A stretch of DNA of 64,000 nucleotides, from assembly GCA_010645155.1 (NCBI GenBank), contig CM021315.1, forward strand, positions 9,593,036-9,657,035, in the 5' to 3' direction. The notes beneath the pieces were generated by a model. That model was not told the DNA's origin. It did not search any database and saw nothing but the letters and a program-made list of their open reading frames with translations. Source of the DNA: Tigriopus japonicus (Eukaryota > Arthropoda > Copepoda > Harpacticoida > Harpacticidae). The translations under genes and the position numbers were made by a program. Below, piece after piece: positions 54,401 through 60,951 of this stretch (its first letter is position 1; every line of letters begins with the position of its first letter).

Positions 54401-54788
54401 TTAACGGTGTGTCAGAATAAATGGAGTACAAGGATTGTTCTTGAGACATTAGAAGAGGAGGAAATAGGGGCCTTTCTTTGCCAAGGTTGCATATGTAATG
54501 ATGGTCCATATCGAGGAGCTTATTCCCAAAGATAATTATGATGATGAAGCCTTATCACCTAATGGAGTCGTGACCCATGGAGTTAATGACGGGCTTTGTC
54601 TTTTTCCAGTGTTTTGCCGTGATTCACCTAGCGGCAGTGGTGGAGCCGGATCACATCATGGGGGATGTTCCAACGTTCCCCGAGAGCATTTCCATCCTGA
54701 GAGTGTCAATTTCCATTGCTACCACAACGGCTGCCCTGAAGAGCAACAACATCTCCTGCAACAACAATTTACTCAAAGGCCGGCCAGG
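9322..54788 (+). CDS. side: Sidestep-like immunoglobulin-superfamily receptor, 13 exons, 3' end open
   Basis: The joined exons encode 942 residues of a type I membrane protein: signal peptide (about 1-25), Ig1 (51-173), Ig2 (174-280), Ig3 (281-379), Ig4 (380-527), Ig5 (528-662), FN3 (663-755), transmembrane helix (776-801) and cytoplasmic tail (802-942). Sidestep signatures include RVDFREAPTRN in Ig1, RSDHGTTYTCKAFNTNL in Ig2, GSRPPA and LSCRAEN in Ig3, HIVPAG after Ig5 and KGRSDKTLFETFTLQAAEK at the FN3 end. In insects, Sidestep proteins are ligands for Beat-family receptors and guide motor axons; several paralogues exist and I cannot say which this is. The start at 9322 has a good context (ccaaaATG) and leads directly into the hydrophobic signal; an in-frame ATG at 9289 is the alternative. 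Exon phases match throughout. No certain stop was found, so the product may extend further. Confidence 0.9.
10682..11262. mobile_element. Tc1/mariner-like MITE with perfect 31-bp inverted ends
   Basis: The 31 bases at 10682-10712 (beginning atacaccatggcatttaag) are repeated exactly in inverted orientation at 11232-11262, enclosing a 581-bp unit. A TA dinucleotide lies at 10683-10684 and at 11260-11261, so the element may have 28-bp ends starting CACCATGG flanked by a TA duplication, as for the Tc1/mariner superfamily. The 87-codon frame inside is not a transposase. Perfect ends suggest a young insertion. Superfamily assignment is tentative. Confidence 0.75.
12041..12503. repeat. Long imperfect inverted repeat (hairpin-forming)
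   Basis: The left arm (12041-12266) and right arm (12280-12503) are inverted copies at roughly three-quarters identity by eye, separated by a 13-base loop. The 25 bases nearest the loop (12242-12266 and 12280-12304) pair with one mismatch. Another strong block is catggagtggg with ggctagcaatgaga. In the gene's primary transcript it would fold into a long hairpin. A 97-codon frame covers the right arm on the - strand but is disrupted in the left arm, so protein coding is unlikely. Confidence 0.8.
19391..19411. repeat. 21-nt perfect palindrome with TGTACATA
   Basis: ctgtacata and tatgtacag form perfect 9-base arms around a 3-base centre. It lies within intron 1. Similar GTAC-rich words recur at 4120-4155, 17038-17095 and 20510-20520. 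No function can be assigned. Confidence 0.6.
20701..20880. other. Very AT-rich island in intron 1
   Basis: By hand count these 180 bases are about 19% G+C (17, 8 and 10 G/C in three successive 60-base lines), far below the surrounding intron. It contains (aat)n runs and A tracts. Neither strand gives a recognisable protein, so a mitochondrial origin is not supported. Confidence 0.6.
25033..25165 (+). CDS. Exon 2: first half of Ig1
   Basis: The acceptor is ctcattttcag and the donor is cag|gtaata, ending in phase 2. It encodes residues 51-94, including the B-strand cysteine C68 in AQIPCDL and the family motif FYKDVFGTPIYS. The Ig-fold tryptophan normally found just before the KD pair is phenylalanine (F84). 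Confidence 0.9.
25166..26117 (+). other. Intron 2 (952 bp)
   Basis: This intron splits Ig1. The donor is gtaataat and the acceptor is ttttttcaatag. No further feature was recognised. Confidence 0.85.
26118..26353 (+). CDS. Exon 3: second half of Ig1
   Basis: The acceptor is tttttttcaatag and the donor is atag|gtaaga, ending in phase 1. It encodes residues 95-173 with RHWRDNGTLGNRAYF, the DRGIFRC turn carrying the second disulfide cysteine C154, and RVDFREAPTRNTRIKLNLI, a hallmark of sidestep Ig1. Confidence 0.95.
26354..27684 (+). other. Intron 3 (1.3 kb)
   Basis: It lies between Ig1 and Ig2. Five copies of TGGAAC/GTTCCA fall between 26699 and 27140. No gene or transposon was recognised. 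Confidence 0.85.
27685..28005 (+). CDS. Exon 4: complete Ig2
   Basis: The acceptor is ttcattccag and the donor is gttt|gtaagt, ending in phase 1. One exon holds the whole domain (residues 174-280): VPPSHPVIYSESG, cysteine C206, the WW pair at 219-220, RSDHGTTYTC with C260, and the family motif KAFNTNLTDPV. NLT at 266-268 is a potential N-glycosylation site. Confidence 0.95.
28006..32734 (+). other. Intron 4 (4.7 kb)
   Basis: It lies between Ig2 and Ig3. It contains a (tg)n run at 28125-28141 and about 13 copies of TGGAAC/GTTCCA between 28250 and 30910. Open frames are short and unrecognised. Confidence 0.85.
32735..32886 (+). CDS. Exon 5: first half of Ig3
   Basis: The acceptor is gatatttttag and the donor is ataag|gtgggt, ending in phase 0. 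It encodes residues 281-331 with AGQAYNVSC (C305) and GSRPPA, the family signature. The tryptophan pair usually found after PPA is missing; the residues read MTSIFVGS. Confidence 0.88.
32887..33694 (+). other. Intron 5 (808 bp)
   Basis: This intron splits Ig3. The donor is gtgggt, weaker than the others, and the acceptor is gttctag. No other feature was seen. Confidence 0.8.
33695..33839 (+). CDS. Exon 6: second half of Ig3
   Basis: The acceptor is tatgttctag and the donor is catt|gtgagt, ending in phase 1. It encodes residues 332-379: GNVTTTTVIF, then the DQGKFLSCRAEN core with C358, then EDQWRVQVH. This matches the end of sidestep Ig3 closely and fits the phase-0 end of exon 5. A longer open frame covers it in another phase and is not coding. 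Confidence 0.9.
33840..37080 (+). other. Intron 6 (3.2 kb)
   Basis: It lies between Ig3 and Ig4. The part around 34300-35300 is noticeably AT-rich. No gene, RNA or clear transposon was recognised. Confidence 0.85.
37081..37304 (+). CDS. Exon 7: first half of Ig4
   Basis: The acceptor is gtgcccctcag and the donor is cataac|gtaagt, ending in phase 0. It encodes residues 380-454, with the interdomain start YPPNVSL, cysteine C438 in RLKCLVEANP and tryptophan W451 in IQWFHN. About 35 residues before the first cysteine are longer than usual for this domain. Confidence 0.9.
41091..41112. repeat. (TCGT)n microsatellite
   Basis: Five and a half tetranucleotide units lie in intron 7. A related (aacg)n run lies upstream of the gene at 8221-8238. 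Confidence 0.85.
43528..43553. repeat. (GACTA)n microsatellite
   Basis: Five perfect pentanucleotide units lie in intron 7. No further meaning is visible. Confidence 0.9.
45142..45361 (+). CDS. Exon 8: second half of Ig4 with a Thr9 tract
   Basis: The acceptor is tttcatttgcag and the donor is cgat|gtaagt, ending in phase 1. It encodes residues 455-527. A run of nine threonine codons (45181-45207, residues 468-476) sits where the middle strands of the domain should be. The end is typical: HGGTYQCQASNPLGEGESN with C508. The run uses mixed ACN codons. Confidence 0.9.
45362..48273 (+). other. Intron 8 (2.9 kb, contains an assembly gap)
   Basis: It lies between Ig4 and Ig5. It contains the run of Ns at 46724-46840. 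Frames reported across the gap are artefacts. No exon is needed here, because exon 8 (phase 1) joins exon 9 directly. Confidence 0.8.
46724..46840. other. Assembly gap (117 Ns)
   Basis: A run of undetermined bases lies inside intron 8. True length and content are unknown. It does not interrupt any exon I could place. Confidence 0.99.
48274..48678 (+). CDS. Exon 9: Ig5 with a Ser8 tract
   Basis: The acceptor is ctctttgcatag and the donor is gcgg|gtgagt, ending in phase 1. It encodes residues 528-662. A serine-rich leader includes eight consecutive serines (48351-48374, TCA and TCG codons). Ig5 follows with C587, W601 and C641. It ends NPCVYHIVPA, the family's characteristic end of Ig5, with the extra cysteines C532 and C655 that sidestep proteins place at either end of this domain. 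Confidence 0.9.
48679..49689 (+). other. Intron 9 (1.0 kb)
   Basis: It lies between Ig5 and FN3. No feature was recognised apart from splice sites. Confidence 0.85.
49690..49802 (+). CDS. Exon 10: start of FN3
   Basis: The acceptor is cttttattttag and the donor is ttggag|gtaaat, ending in phase 0. It encodes residues 663-700: GKPEKLKNCT, then SLTIVCQAGFSVGLEQSF and ILE. The NCT start and the CxAGF..GL..Q.F.LE pattern are those of the sidestep fibronectin domain. Confidence 0.9.
49803..51464 (+). other. Intron 10 (1.7 kb)
   Basis: This intron splits FN3. The part from about 50000 to 50900 is rich in A and T runs (for example ggcaaaaaaaaa and aaaaattttt), which may be old transposon sequence, but no ends could be found. 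Confidence 0.8.
51465..51629 (+). CDS. Exon 11: end of FN3
   Basis: The acceptor is tattctttag and the donor is ctccag|gtatta, ending in phase 0. It encodes residues 701-755, with VYEARSKTMTLNIT, FHIRGLSAGTEYFVEIYAAN and SKGRSDKTLFETFTLQ. The GL.AGT.Y....YA.N.KGRS pattern is characteristic of the family. Confidence 0.92.
51630..51735 (+). other. Intron 11 (106 bp)
   Basis: This is the only short intron of the gene, between FN3 and the transmembrane exon. The donor is gtatta and the acceptor is aaaaaccag, with a weak pyrimidine tract that ends about 10 bases before the AG. Confidence 0.88.
51736..52117 (+). CDS. Exon 12: transmembrane helix and proximal tail
   Basis: The acceptor is aaaaaccag after a 106-bp intron and the donor is gccg|gtaagt, ending in phase 1. 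It encodes residues 756-882. AAEKQL joins the FN3 domain. The helix is LLPIIGVLISIVLLLVLLAV plus IIALVM (776-801), followed by the stop-transfer KNR. The tail is rich in Ser and Thr and ends with SPDVIPQNA, resembling the PDxIPQ motif found in sidestep tails. Confidence 0.92.
52118..54609 (+). other. Intron 12 (2.5 kb)
   Basis: It lies between the transmembrane exon and the putative tail exon. No gene or transposon was recognised. If exon 13 is wrong, the tail may instead continue from an exon I failed to see in or beyond this interval. Confidence 0.6.
54610..54788 (+). CDS. Exon 13: cytoplasmic tail
   Basis: The acceptor is gtctttttccag and the candidate donor is gccagg|gtaaga; phase fits exon 12. 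It encodes residues 883-942, a low-complexity tail with His, Cys, Ser, Gly and Gln (for example HHGGCSNVPREHFHPES and EEQQHLLQQQ). If the donor is not used, the frame runs on to a TGA at 54861-54863, adding 24 residues. The assignment rests on splice sites and phase, not on domain similarity, so it is less certain than the others. Confidence 0.65.
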
Positions 54789-55784
54789 GTAAGAAAAATT
54801 ACATTTCGTAAAGACTGCACCCCTCCCCCGAAACTATTTTGTATCAAGCTAATAGACTCGTGATTTGACCTCGCACTAACCAAAGTTGAGGCTAAAGTTG
54901 TTGGTCTCATTGTTTTGGTCAGCCTACTTTCTGTGGTTTAGGCTTCCTTTGCACATTCCAAAAAGTGTATTGTTGGGTTTATAATAGACTAGCTGGGTTT
55001 TTTTCTGAGAACAATGGAGAAAAATGCTAGCCGAATAAGGACGCCAAGTTGTTGCTCCAAAAAAGCTTTGTCTGCTTCAAGCGGCAATGGGTCTTGAACA
55101 CGTTTTTCAAGGAAAGAAGTGAGCAAGCCTCGATCGACTCCTCCACAGCTTTAAACCAAGTTCAGGGTGACGACAGCGTGGATGGAGTTTTTGACAGATT
55201 TCGAATCACCTCGACTTAAAGACTCATAAACCTCCTCCAAGGTTCGACATTAGGGCATCATTGGCACCATCAACTGAAACCAAGTTTACCCAATGAATAA
55301 ATGATGGAAAAGTGCCTAGGGGGCTCTTTTAGTTTGTTCAGAGTCTCAATGAACACAGGAAATTTGTTTTAGACTTACACCATGATCTATCAAGATATTC
55401 TAAGAAACCGGTGGGACTCGGCCCCTTTTTCTCAAGGGCAACCGGGAAAAATCATGAATGGGTCTCTTCGGGGACTTTCTTTTGCCTGAATTTGCCACCT
55501 TCAATAATGAGCATGTTGCAAAAACGTGCTCCTTACCACGGTTAAAAAAACCGCCAATTTGGTTCATGTCATATGCCTTAACTTCTCTCGAAAGGATCTC
55601 AAGGGAAACCCAAGATTTCGAGTGACCAGACGCCCGATTCAGTTTCGTACATCGTGTTCCGAAGCTAGACGTCTGTAAATAGATTCCTGTGGTATAGTCA
55701 CGCAAATAATATTTATGTATGCTTGTCGCAACCCTGTAAATAAAGATTTGGCAGTTGCCTTCCGATCGAGAACGAGATAGCACA
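54789..55784. other. 3' flank or intron 13, then the left part of a retrotransposon LTR
   Basis: If the donor at 54789 is not used, a stop at 54861-54863 and an AATAAA at 55296-55301 could end the gene. The last part, ending in ca at 55783-55784 and containing aataaa at 55738-55743, is probably the 5' LTR of the element that follows. The left end of that LTR could not be fixed because no second LTR was found; tgttcc near 55656 is one candidate. Confidence 0.45.
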
Positions 55785-55798
55785 TGGCGCAGTCGGTA
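55785..55798 (+). other. Primer-binding site for tRNA-Ser
   Basis: tggcgcagtcggta lies directly after the ca that ends the presumed LTR. It is complementary to the 3' end of a serine tRNA (CCGACTGCG followed by CCA), recalled from the Drosophila tRNA. Minus-strand DNA synthesis would start here. Mag-type Ty3/gypsy elements use a serine tRNA. Confidence 0.7.
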
Positions 55799-56048
55799 TA
55801 GGTTTTATAGTACCTTACCTCGCCTGTGCGGTTCTCCCTTCCATTGAAAAACACGTTCCTGGTGGAGTGTTCAGACCCGTGGTCACATTTGGTCAGTCAG
55901 ACAAGCCCCAATCCGTGTCCACGACTCCCATATCGCAAAAACGTTTTTGGATATTGGCGCGAGCGTGACGGCATCAGCTGCTCGTCATTTTTTTTCATCA
56001 GTGTCCCCAAATCTCGTTTCGGGGTCCGACCACTATCGTGTCATCATC

Positions 56049-57905
56049 ATGGCGGATGTGACACGGTCGAAGCGCAAACTTGCAGCCCTGTTAAGCGGTG
56101 CCTCCAAAAAGGCATTGTCTACACAATCATCTCTTCGCGATCTTCAAAAAGCCCCCTCTTTATCTATGCTCGACGTCCAAGACCTCGAAGGTTTCCTTCC
56201 CCTCGCCGAGGCTGCCTTGGAAAAAGTCCGCGCAGAGCTCCCTGAGCTACACGATTTGCTGAATGTGTCACCAGAGGAGGCTTTACAGGAGAAGTACTTT
56301 CTTGAATTCTCCAAAATTGAAGACATCTTGGATGAAACCAGGAAGTTCCTCATCGGCACGAGGATCCGTATAGAGGAGGAAGACCGCACGCGGCGTGAGA
56401 ACCAGTTACATGACGCTCAGTTGTCGGCAGTACGACAACTTCACGATGGAAGTGCTACTCCAGTTCCCAGTTATAGTCAGACTAGGTTAGTCACGGCTTT
56501 AAAACCGGACAGCCTCGAGCTCGGTGTCAACTTGGCAACGTTTCAGAATTGGCGTTTACGGTTCGAAGATTACTATCGAACGAACAACATGTCTGCGTTG
56601 ACCAACGAAAATCAAAGGGCTCACCTCCGATCGTGTATGTCAGTGGGTGTACAGGACACAGTCCGTCTGTTGCTCGAGGTATCCGAGCAAGAGAGTGTAT
56701 CCGGCGTATTGAATGCTTTACAAAGTCATTTTGGAGAATCCCTCAGTCTAGCAACACGACGTCTTCATTTCTCCCTATGTAAACAAGAACCGGGCGAAAA
56801 ATTCTCTCAATATTTAGTGCGATTGCGGCTCTTGGCTGACAATGCCAAGTTGGACAAAATGCCTTACGAGGAGGTCCTCGCCTCGCATATTGTCGCCACA
56901 GTTCACAGTAAGGACCTTCAAGTAGAATTGCTTCGGAAGAAAACCTCCACAGACTATGCGGCTGTTAAAACGGAATGCTTAGCGTGGGAGGAATCAGAGA
57001 GAAATCAAATTTCCATGTCTTCAGAGTCACATTCAAATGTCAATGTTGTGTCCAAGTACAAGCAAAGCAAGACAAGCAGCTTCAAGCCGTCAAAATCTCA
57101 AGGCAAAAAGAAGGACCCTATTGGACCGTGTACTAAATGCGGCCACAACGTCCATCTGGGCAACGCTTGTCCCGCCCAAAATACTAATTGCCTGTTTTGT
57201 GGTCTAAAGGGCCATTACAAAAAAGTGTGTTTCAAGTTCAAAAAGTCCGAGGAGGATAGCAAACCCAACCAAAAAGTTAGGACGAATTCAATTCAGGTCA
57301 ATGCTTCCATCAATATTGTGCGGGAGTCCTCACCCAAAGCCGCTATCCTGATTTCGAATTTAGACGAAACGGTATCCTTCTCTATCGACGCATTACCAGA
57401 CACTGGCGCAAATGAAACCATAATGGCATCACAAATCTTGAGGCAATATGGCTTGATTCCGAACGCTTCTAAAAAAGCAAGTCTTTTTGCTGCAAATGGG
57501 ACATCAATGGCATGTGATGGATCAATTGATATCAACTTTTGTTGGTTTGATCGTCAAACCGTGGTGACAGTTTATGCATCGCCACAAATAACAGAAACCC
57601 TTGTGTCTTGGCATGCATTAATCGACTTGGACATTATTCCCAGGACTTTCCCCATGTCTGATCGCATTTGGGCTCAATTTGGGTCTCAAATTCGTGCAGT
57701 GGATCACGATCCCACGCACGAAGTTGTACACGCTCTAAAACTCAAGATCATTCAAGATTACCCAACTGTATTCGATGAGACCAATAACCTTCAACCCATG
57801 ATTGGTCCTCCAATGAAAATCCATCAGATGACGACATGCCAAAACCGTGTACCGTCGCTCGCCAAATCCCGTACGCAATTCGAGCCGATGCCAAAGACGG
57901 AGTGA
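56049..57905 (+). pseudogene. gag and protease region of the Ty3/gypsy element
   Basis: The frame is open from upstream of the first ATG; I take the Met at 56049 (MADVTRSKRK). Gag packages the element RNA. Two CX2CX4HX4C zinc knuckles begin at residues 361 and 381 (57129 and 57189). The protease active site DTGA begins at residue 451 (57399). A large coiled, charged segment lies in the first third. Near 57826-57836 the frame slips, so that the start of the reverse transcriptase continues in another phase and this frame ends at 57905 with unrelated residues. Apart from that slip, this part is intact over about 590 codons, far better preserved than the rest of the element. Confidence 0.85.
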
Positions 57906-58372
57906 ATAAGATGATGAGGCAAGAAATTATCAGACCAGTTCATGAACCCACCAAGTTTGTCGCCCCTTTTCTGGTTGTCAGAAAGAAAACCGGAGAAATC
58001 CGGCCTGTTGTGGACTTCAAAGGTTTAAACAAAATAATTGACCGCCCAGTTCATCCATTTCCCAGCATGAAAGACGTGAAAACTGCTGTGCCGCCGAGTG
58101 CTCGATGGTTCGCCACTCTGGATCGGTGTGCTACCCACAACATCACCCTCTCGGCCAAGAAAATGACTATTGGCACAGAAGTTTCGTATGTTGGCATGAT
58201 AGTTGGTCAAAACGGAATTTCAGCGGACCCCCACAAAATGGCGGCAATCAAAAATTTCCCGTCGCCGGCCAACATCACGGATTTGAGGTCTTTCTTTGGT
58301 TTAGTGAACCAATTATCGTCATTTTCAAGTGGCATTGAAGCAAAGTCTGCCAGTCTTCGCCCGCTTCTCTGA
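57836..58372 (+). pseudogene. Reverse transcriptase lacking its catalytic core
   Basis: The fingers region is present: RQEIIRP, FLVVRKKTGEIRPVVDF and LNKIIDRPVHPFPS. The palm start FATLD at 58110-58124 is followed at once by a segment that normally lies well after the active site (HNITLSAKKMTIGTEVSYVG, then LRSFFGLVNQL). The stretch that should hold the YxDD-type active site is gone, by an in-frame deletion of roughly 300 bases judged from family length. A TGA at 58370-58372 ends the frame. The product could not copy RNA. Confidence 0.85.
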
Positions 58373-59051
58373 TCGTCCAATGTCTTCCAATGGTTGCCAG
58401 AGCATGAATCGACCTTCTACTCCTTAAAGAAAGCCCTCGCGTCTCCCCCCATTCTCGCCCATTTTGATATTTCAAAACGAACCCGCCTCGTGACAGACGG
58501 ACGCTTCAAGGCTTAACGGGCTAGGCTTTGCCTTGCTCCAAGATCATGGGGAGGCGAACATCTCATCGTGAAGAAATGTCCAGTGCGGAAGTCGCTTCCT
58601 CACTGAGGCCGAAATTCGTTACTCTTTGGGGGAATTAGAGGCCCTGGCCATTCATCATGCAGTGTGAGCATGCAGAGTCTATCTATGGGGTTTGCCCCAT
58701 TTCGATATCGAGACTAATCACAAGCCTTTGCAATCTATTGCCAACTCCACCAACCTAGGGTCCATTGATAACCCAAGAATGCAACGCATTCTGGAAAAGT
58801 TGTTTGGGTACAACTTCACGGTATCATGGGTGGCTGGAAGTACTCATCGTATTGCTGACGCGTTAAGTAGATCGCCAGTGAGTGATCCTATCCTCGAAGA
58901 AGATGAAAACAGTGAATACCGAAACGTCCATGCCTTTTTGGCAAACGATCTTCAAGAAAACGAACACCAAAACGAAACATATGTCAATGACGATAGTGCG
59001 TATTCTCAACTTGCTGAATGCGTTACTACAATGAGTCGTCCTAAAGTGTAA
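58373..59051 (+). pseudogene. RNase H region with frameshifts
   Basis: Pieces in several frames match the connection and RNase H of Ty3/gypsy elements: WLPEHESTFYSLKKAL, RTRLVTD near 58480, GELEALAIHHAV near 58630, and HFDIETNHKPLQSIAN and AGSTHRIADALSRSP from 58692 on. Stops and frame changes between them show decay. The usual TDHKPL motif reads ETNHKPL. Confidence 0.8.
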
Positions 59052-59184
59052 AAGCTCCCGGCTAATCACCCCCCAAAACAATACATCAAATGTTGGGAAG
59101 TGCTCTCTTTAGAGCCTATTGGACTTGTGCTTTTTGATGACCATCGCATCATCGTGCCTCAACTAGCTTGTGCTCAAGTCCTAT

Positions 59185-59606
59185 AATCGTTACATCAATC
59201 CCATCAAGGAATCACGCGATCACGCGCCCGAGCCTGTGATCTCTTCTATTGGCATGGAATGAGCAACGAAATAAAATTGATGGTTGAGCAATGCGACAAG
59301 TGCCAAAAATTCCATCCGAGCCAACCTCATGAAACACTAGTTTCTGATCATCTCGCTCGTTACCCATTTGAGTCCATCTCCATGGACCTCTTTGAGTATG
59401 GAGCCGTTCACTTCATGGTTGTTGTTGACCGGTACTCCGGTTGGCCCATAGTTATTCGCTTTGGACACCTTCCAACTTCAATAAAGGTGATTTACGAGTT
59501 ACGCGTGGTCTTCAGGGACTACGGAATTCCCGTTACCATTGTGTTTATTGCAGGATCGCAATTCACCTCAAGTGAATTTGGCCAATTCTGCACAAAGAAT
59601 CAATGA
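59185..59606 (+). pseudogene. Integrase, truncated
   Basis: A zinc-binding HHCC region is visible (SLHQSHQGITRSRARA, then CDKCQKF at 59292 and after). The catalytic core has MDLFEYGAVHFMVVVDRYSG. The second catalytic aspartate, expected in a DxGSQF context, is replaced (FIAGSQF near 59550). The frame stops at 59606, before the glutamate of the DDE triad and the C-terminal domain, so the protein is incomplete and inactive. Confidence 0.8.
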
Positions 59607-60951
59607 AGAATTTGGTGAAAAAACTTTGGTGATGTCATAAACTTTATCTAGATGCCCTGGGCATGTCATAGCCATTTGTTTTTGGAAAATAGCGATTTAT
59701 CACTTGCCTTGGAAATGCATTCATGAGATTAAAAAGGACCAATTTGAATGTCATTAAAACTAAATTTAAAAAGAATCAACTAAATGGGCAATATTCCAGA
59801 GTCTTAAGGGTTCTACACTTGGTTCACTGACCCTGAAATCGATACCTCCAGAAAACAATACTGAGATCAGCTTTGAAGAAGTGCTTGATTGGAGTTATTT
59901 TAAGATCAAATCAAAACTTCGTCACTAAACGGAGGCAAAACATGCCCAAAGTCTAAAAATAACTGCTTATGTACAATGGCATAGGTGTAATTCTGGCTCC
60001 AACAAGGTGCAAATGATATTCGTCATTCTCTTTTCCTTTGTCGGTCTTTGATCAAAGAAAGAAAGGGTCCCTTTGATGAGAGAAATTCACAAAAGAAAGA
60101 GATTTTCTAGTGCTTCTCTGTATCATGACTATGTACAAACATTCAACTGTATATACAAACGTATGCTCAGGCCGCCAATGTATCCAAACTGACCGTCTTG
60201 ACCCCTCAATGACAGGCCGATACAAGAAAATTGAAAATAATGTGCTACCATGATCCGTGTCTATTTCCAAATTTCCAAAATATATTTGAAATAACTGAAT
60301 CATGACATTTCTATTAGTTGGTTCAGTCTCAAAGTAAACATTGTACACTTGTGGTTTAAATTATCTCTCCGCCTCATTGCATTCATTGTTCTTCATGTCC
60401 ACCTTTGTTGATCCATCATCCGGATGACTTTTGAAGGGAAGATCATTGAGCCTCAGTGCACGAGCAGTCTCTAATGAAACATACAGACATACATACTACA
60501 TTGCGCGTACATACTATGTTCACTCACAGGTACGCTCAGATATGAACAAATTGGTGAGAAGATAGGGGTCAATGACATCAGACGATTTAGAGACAGGCTT
60601 CAGAATGTTTCTCGTCAGCCTAGCTTACATTTTGCGTGCCTTGAAGTGGTAAACTACTCCTCTACTCTGGTAAAGTAAACCTGGTTTCATACTAATTGTT
60701 TCATATTTCTAATTACATTCTCGCTTTTTTTAGTCAGCTATTATACTAAAGATGTTCGCCAATTCTAGCGAGAAAACCTTATCGATGTGTGTCACGTCAG
60801 ATTGGATTCAGTCTCAAGTAGAATTGGACGGTCCATAACAAGAGCTACCATGCTAATTAACTCAATCAATGTTGGGTTTGCGGAATTAAGCACAAAAAAT
60901 TGAAATGATTTGAGCAACACTTGACCAACTCATGTACCATCAGGTTATTGA
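59607..60951. other. Unassigned stretch between two retroelements
   Basis: No 3' LTR of the preceding element and no protein similarity were recognised. A gtac/atac-rich patch lies at about 60480-60530. It may be host sequence or old transposon sequence. Confidence 0.5.

Larger units (their letters stand above)
55785..59606 (+). mobile_element. Degenerate Ty3/gypsy (Mag-like) LTR retrotransposon
   Basis: In order it has a primer-binding site, gag with two zinc knuckles, an aspartic protease, a reverse transcriptase missing its core, RNase H and an integrase. That order (integrase last) identifies Ty3/gypsy. The primer site matches the 3' end of tRNA-Ser, as described for Mag elements. Frameshifts, stops and a large deletion show it is dead. 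No 3' LTR is seen after the integrase breaks off at 59606. It lies in the same orientation as the sidestep-like gene and just downstream of its last recognised exon. Confidence 0.88.

Noticed and set aside
55930..56048. DIGAS motif upstream of the gag start, resembling a protease active site
   Set aside because: A clear protease (DTGA) already lies after the zinc knuckles; the upstream motif has no flanking protease similarity and is probably chance.
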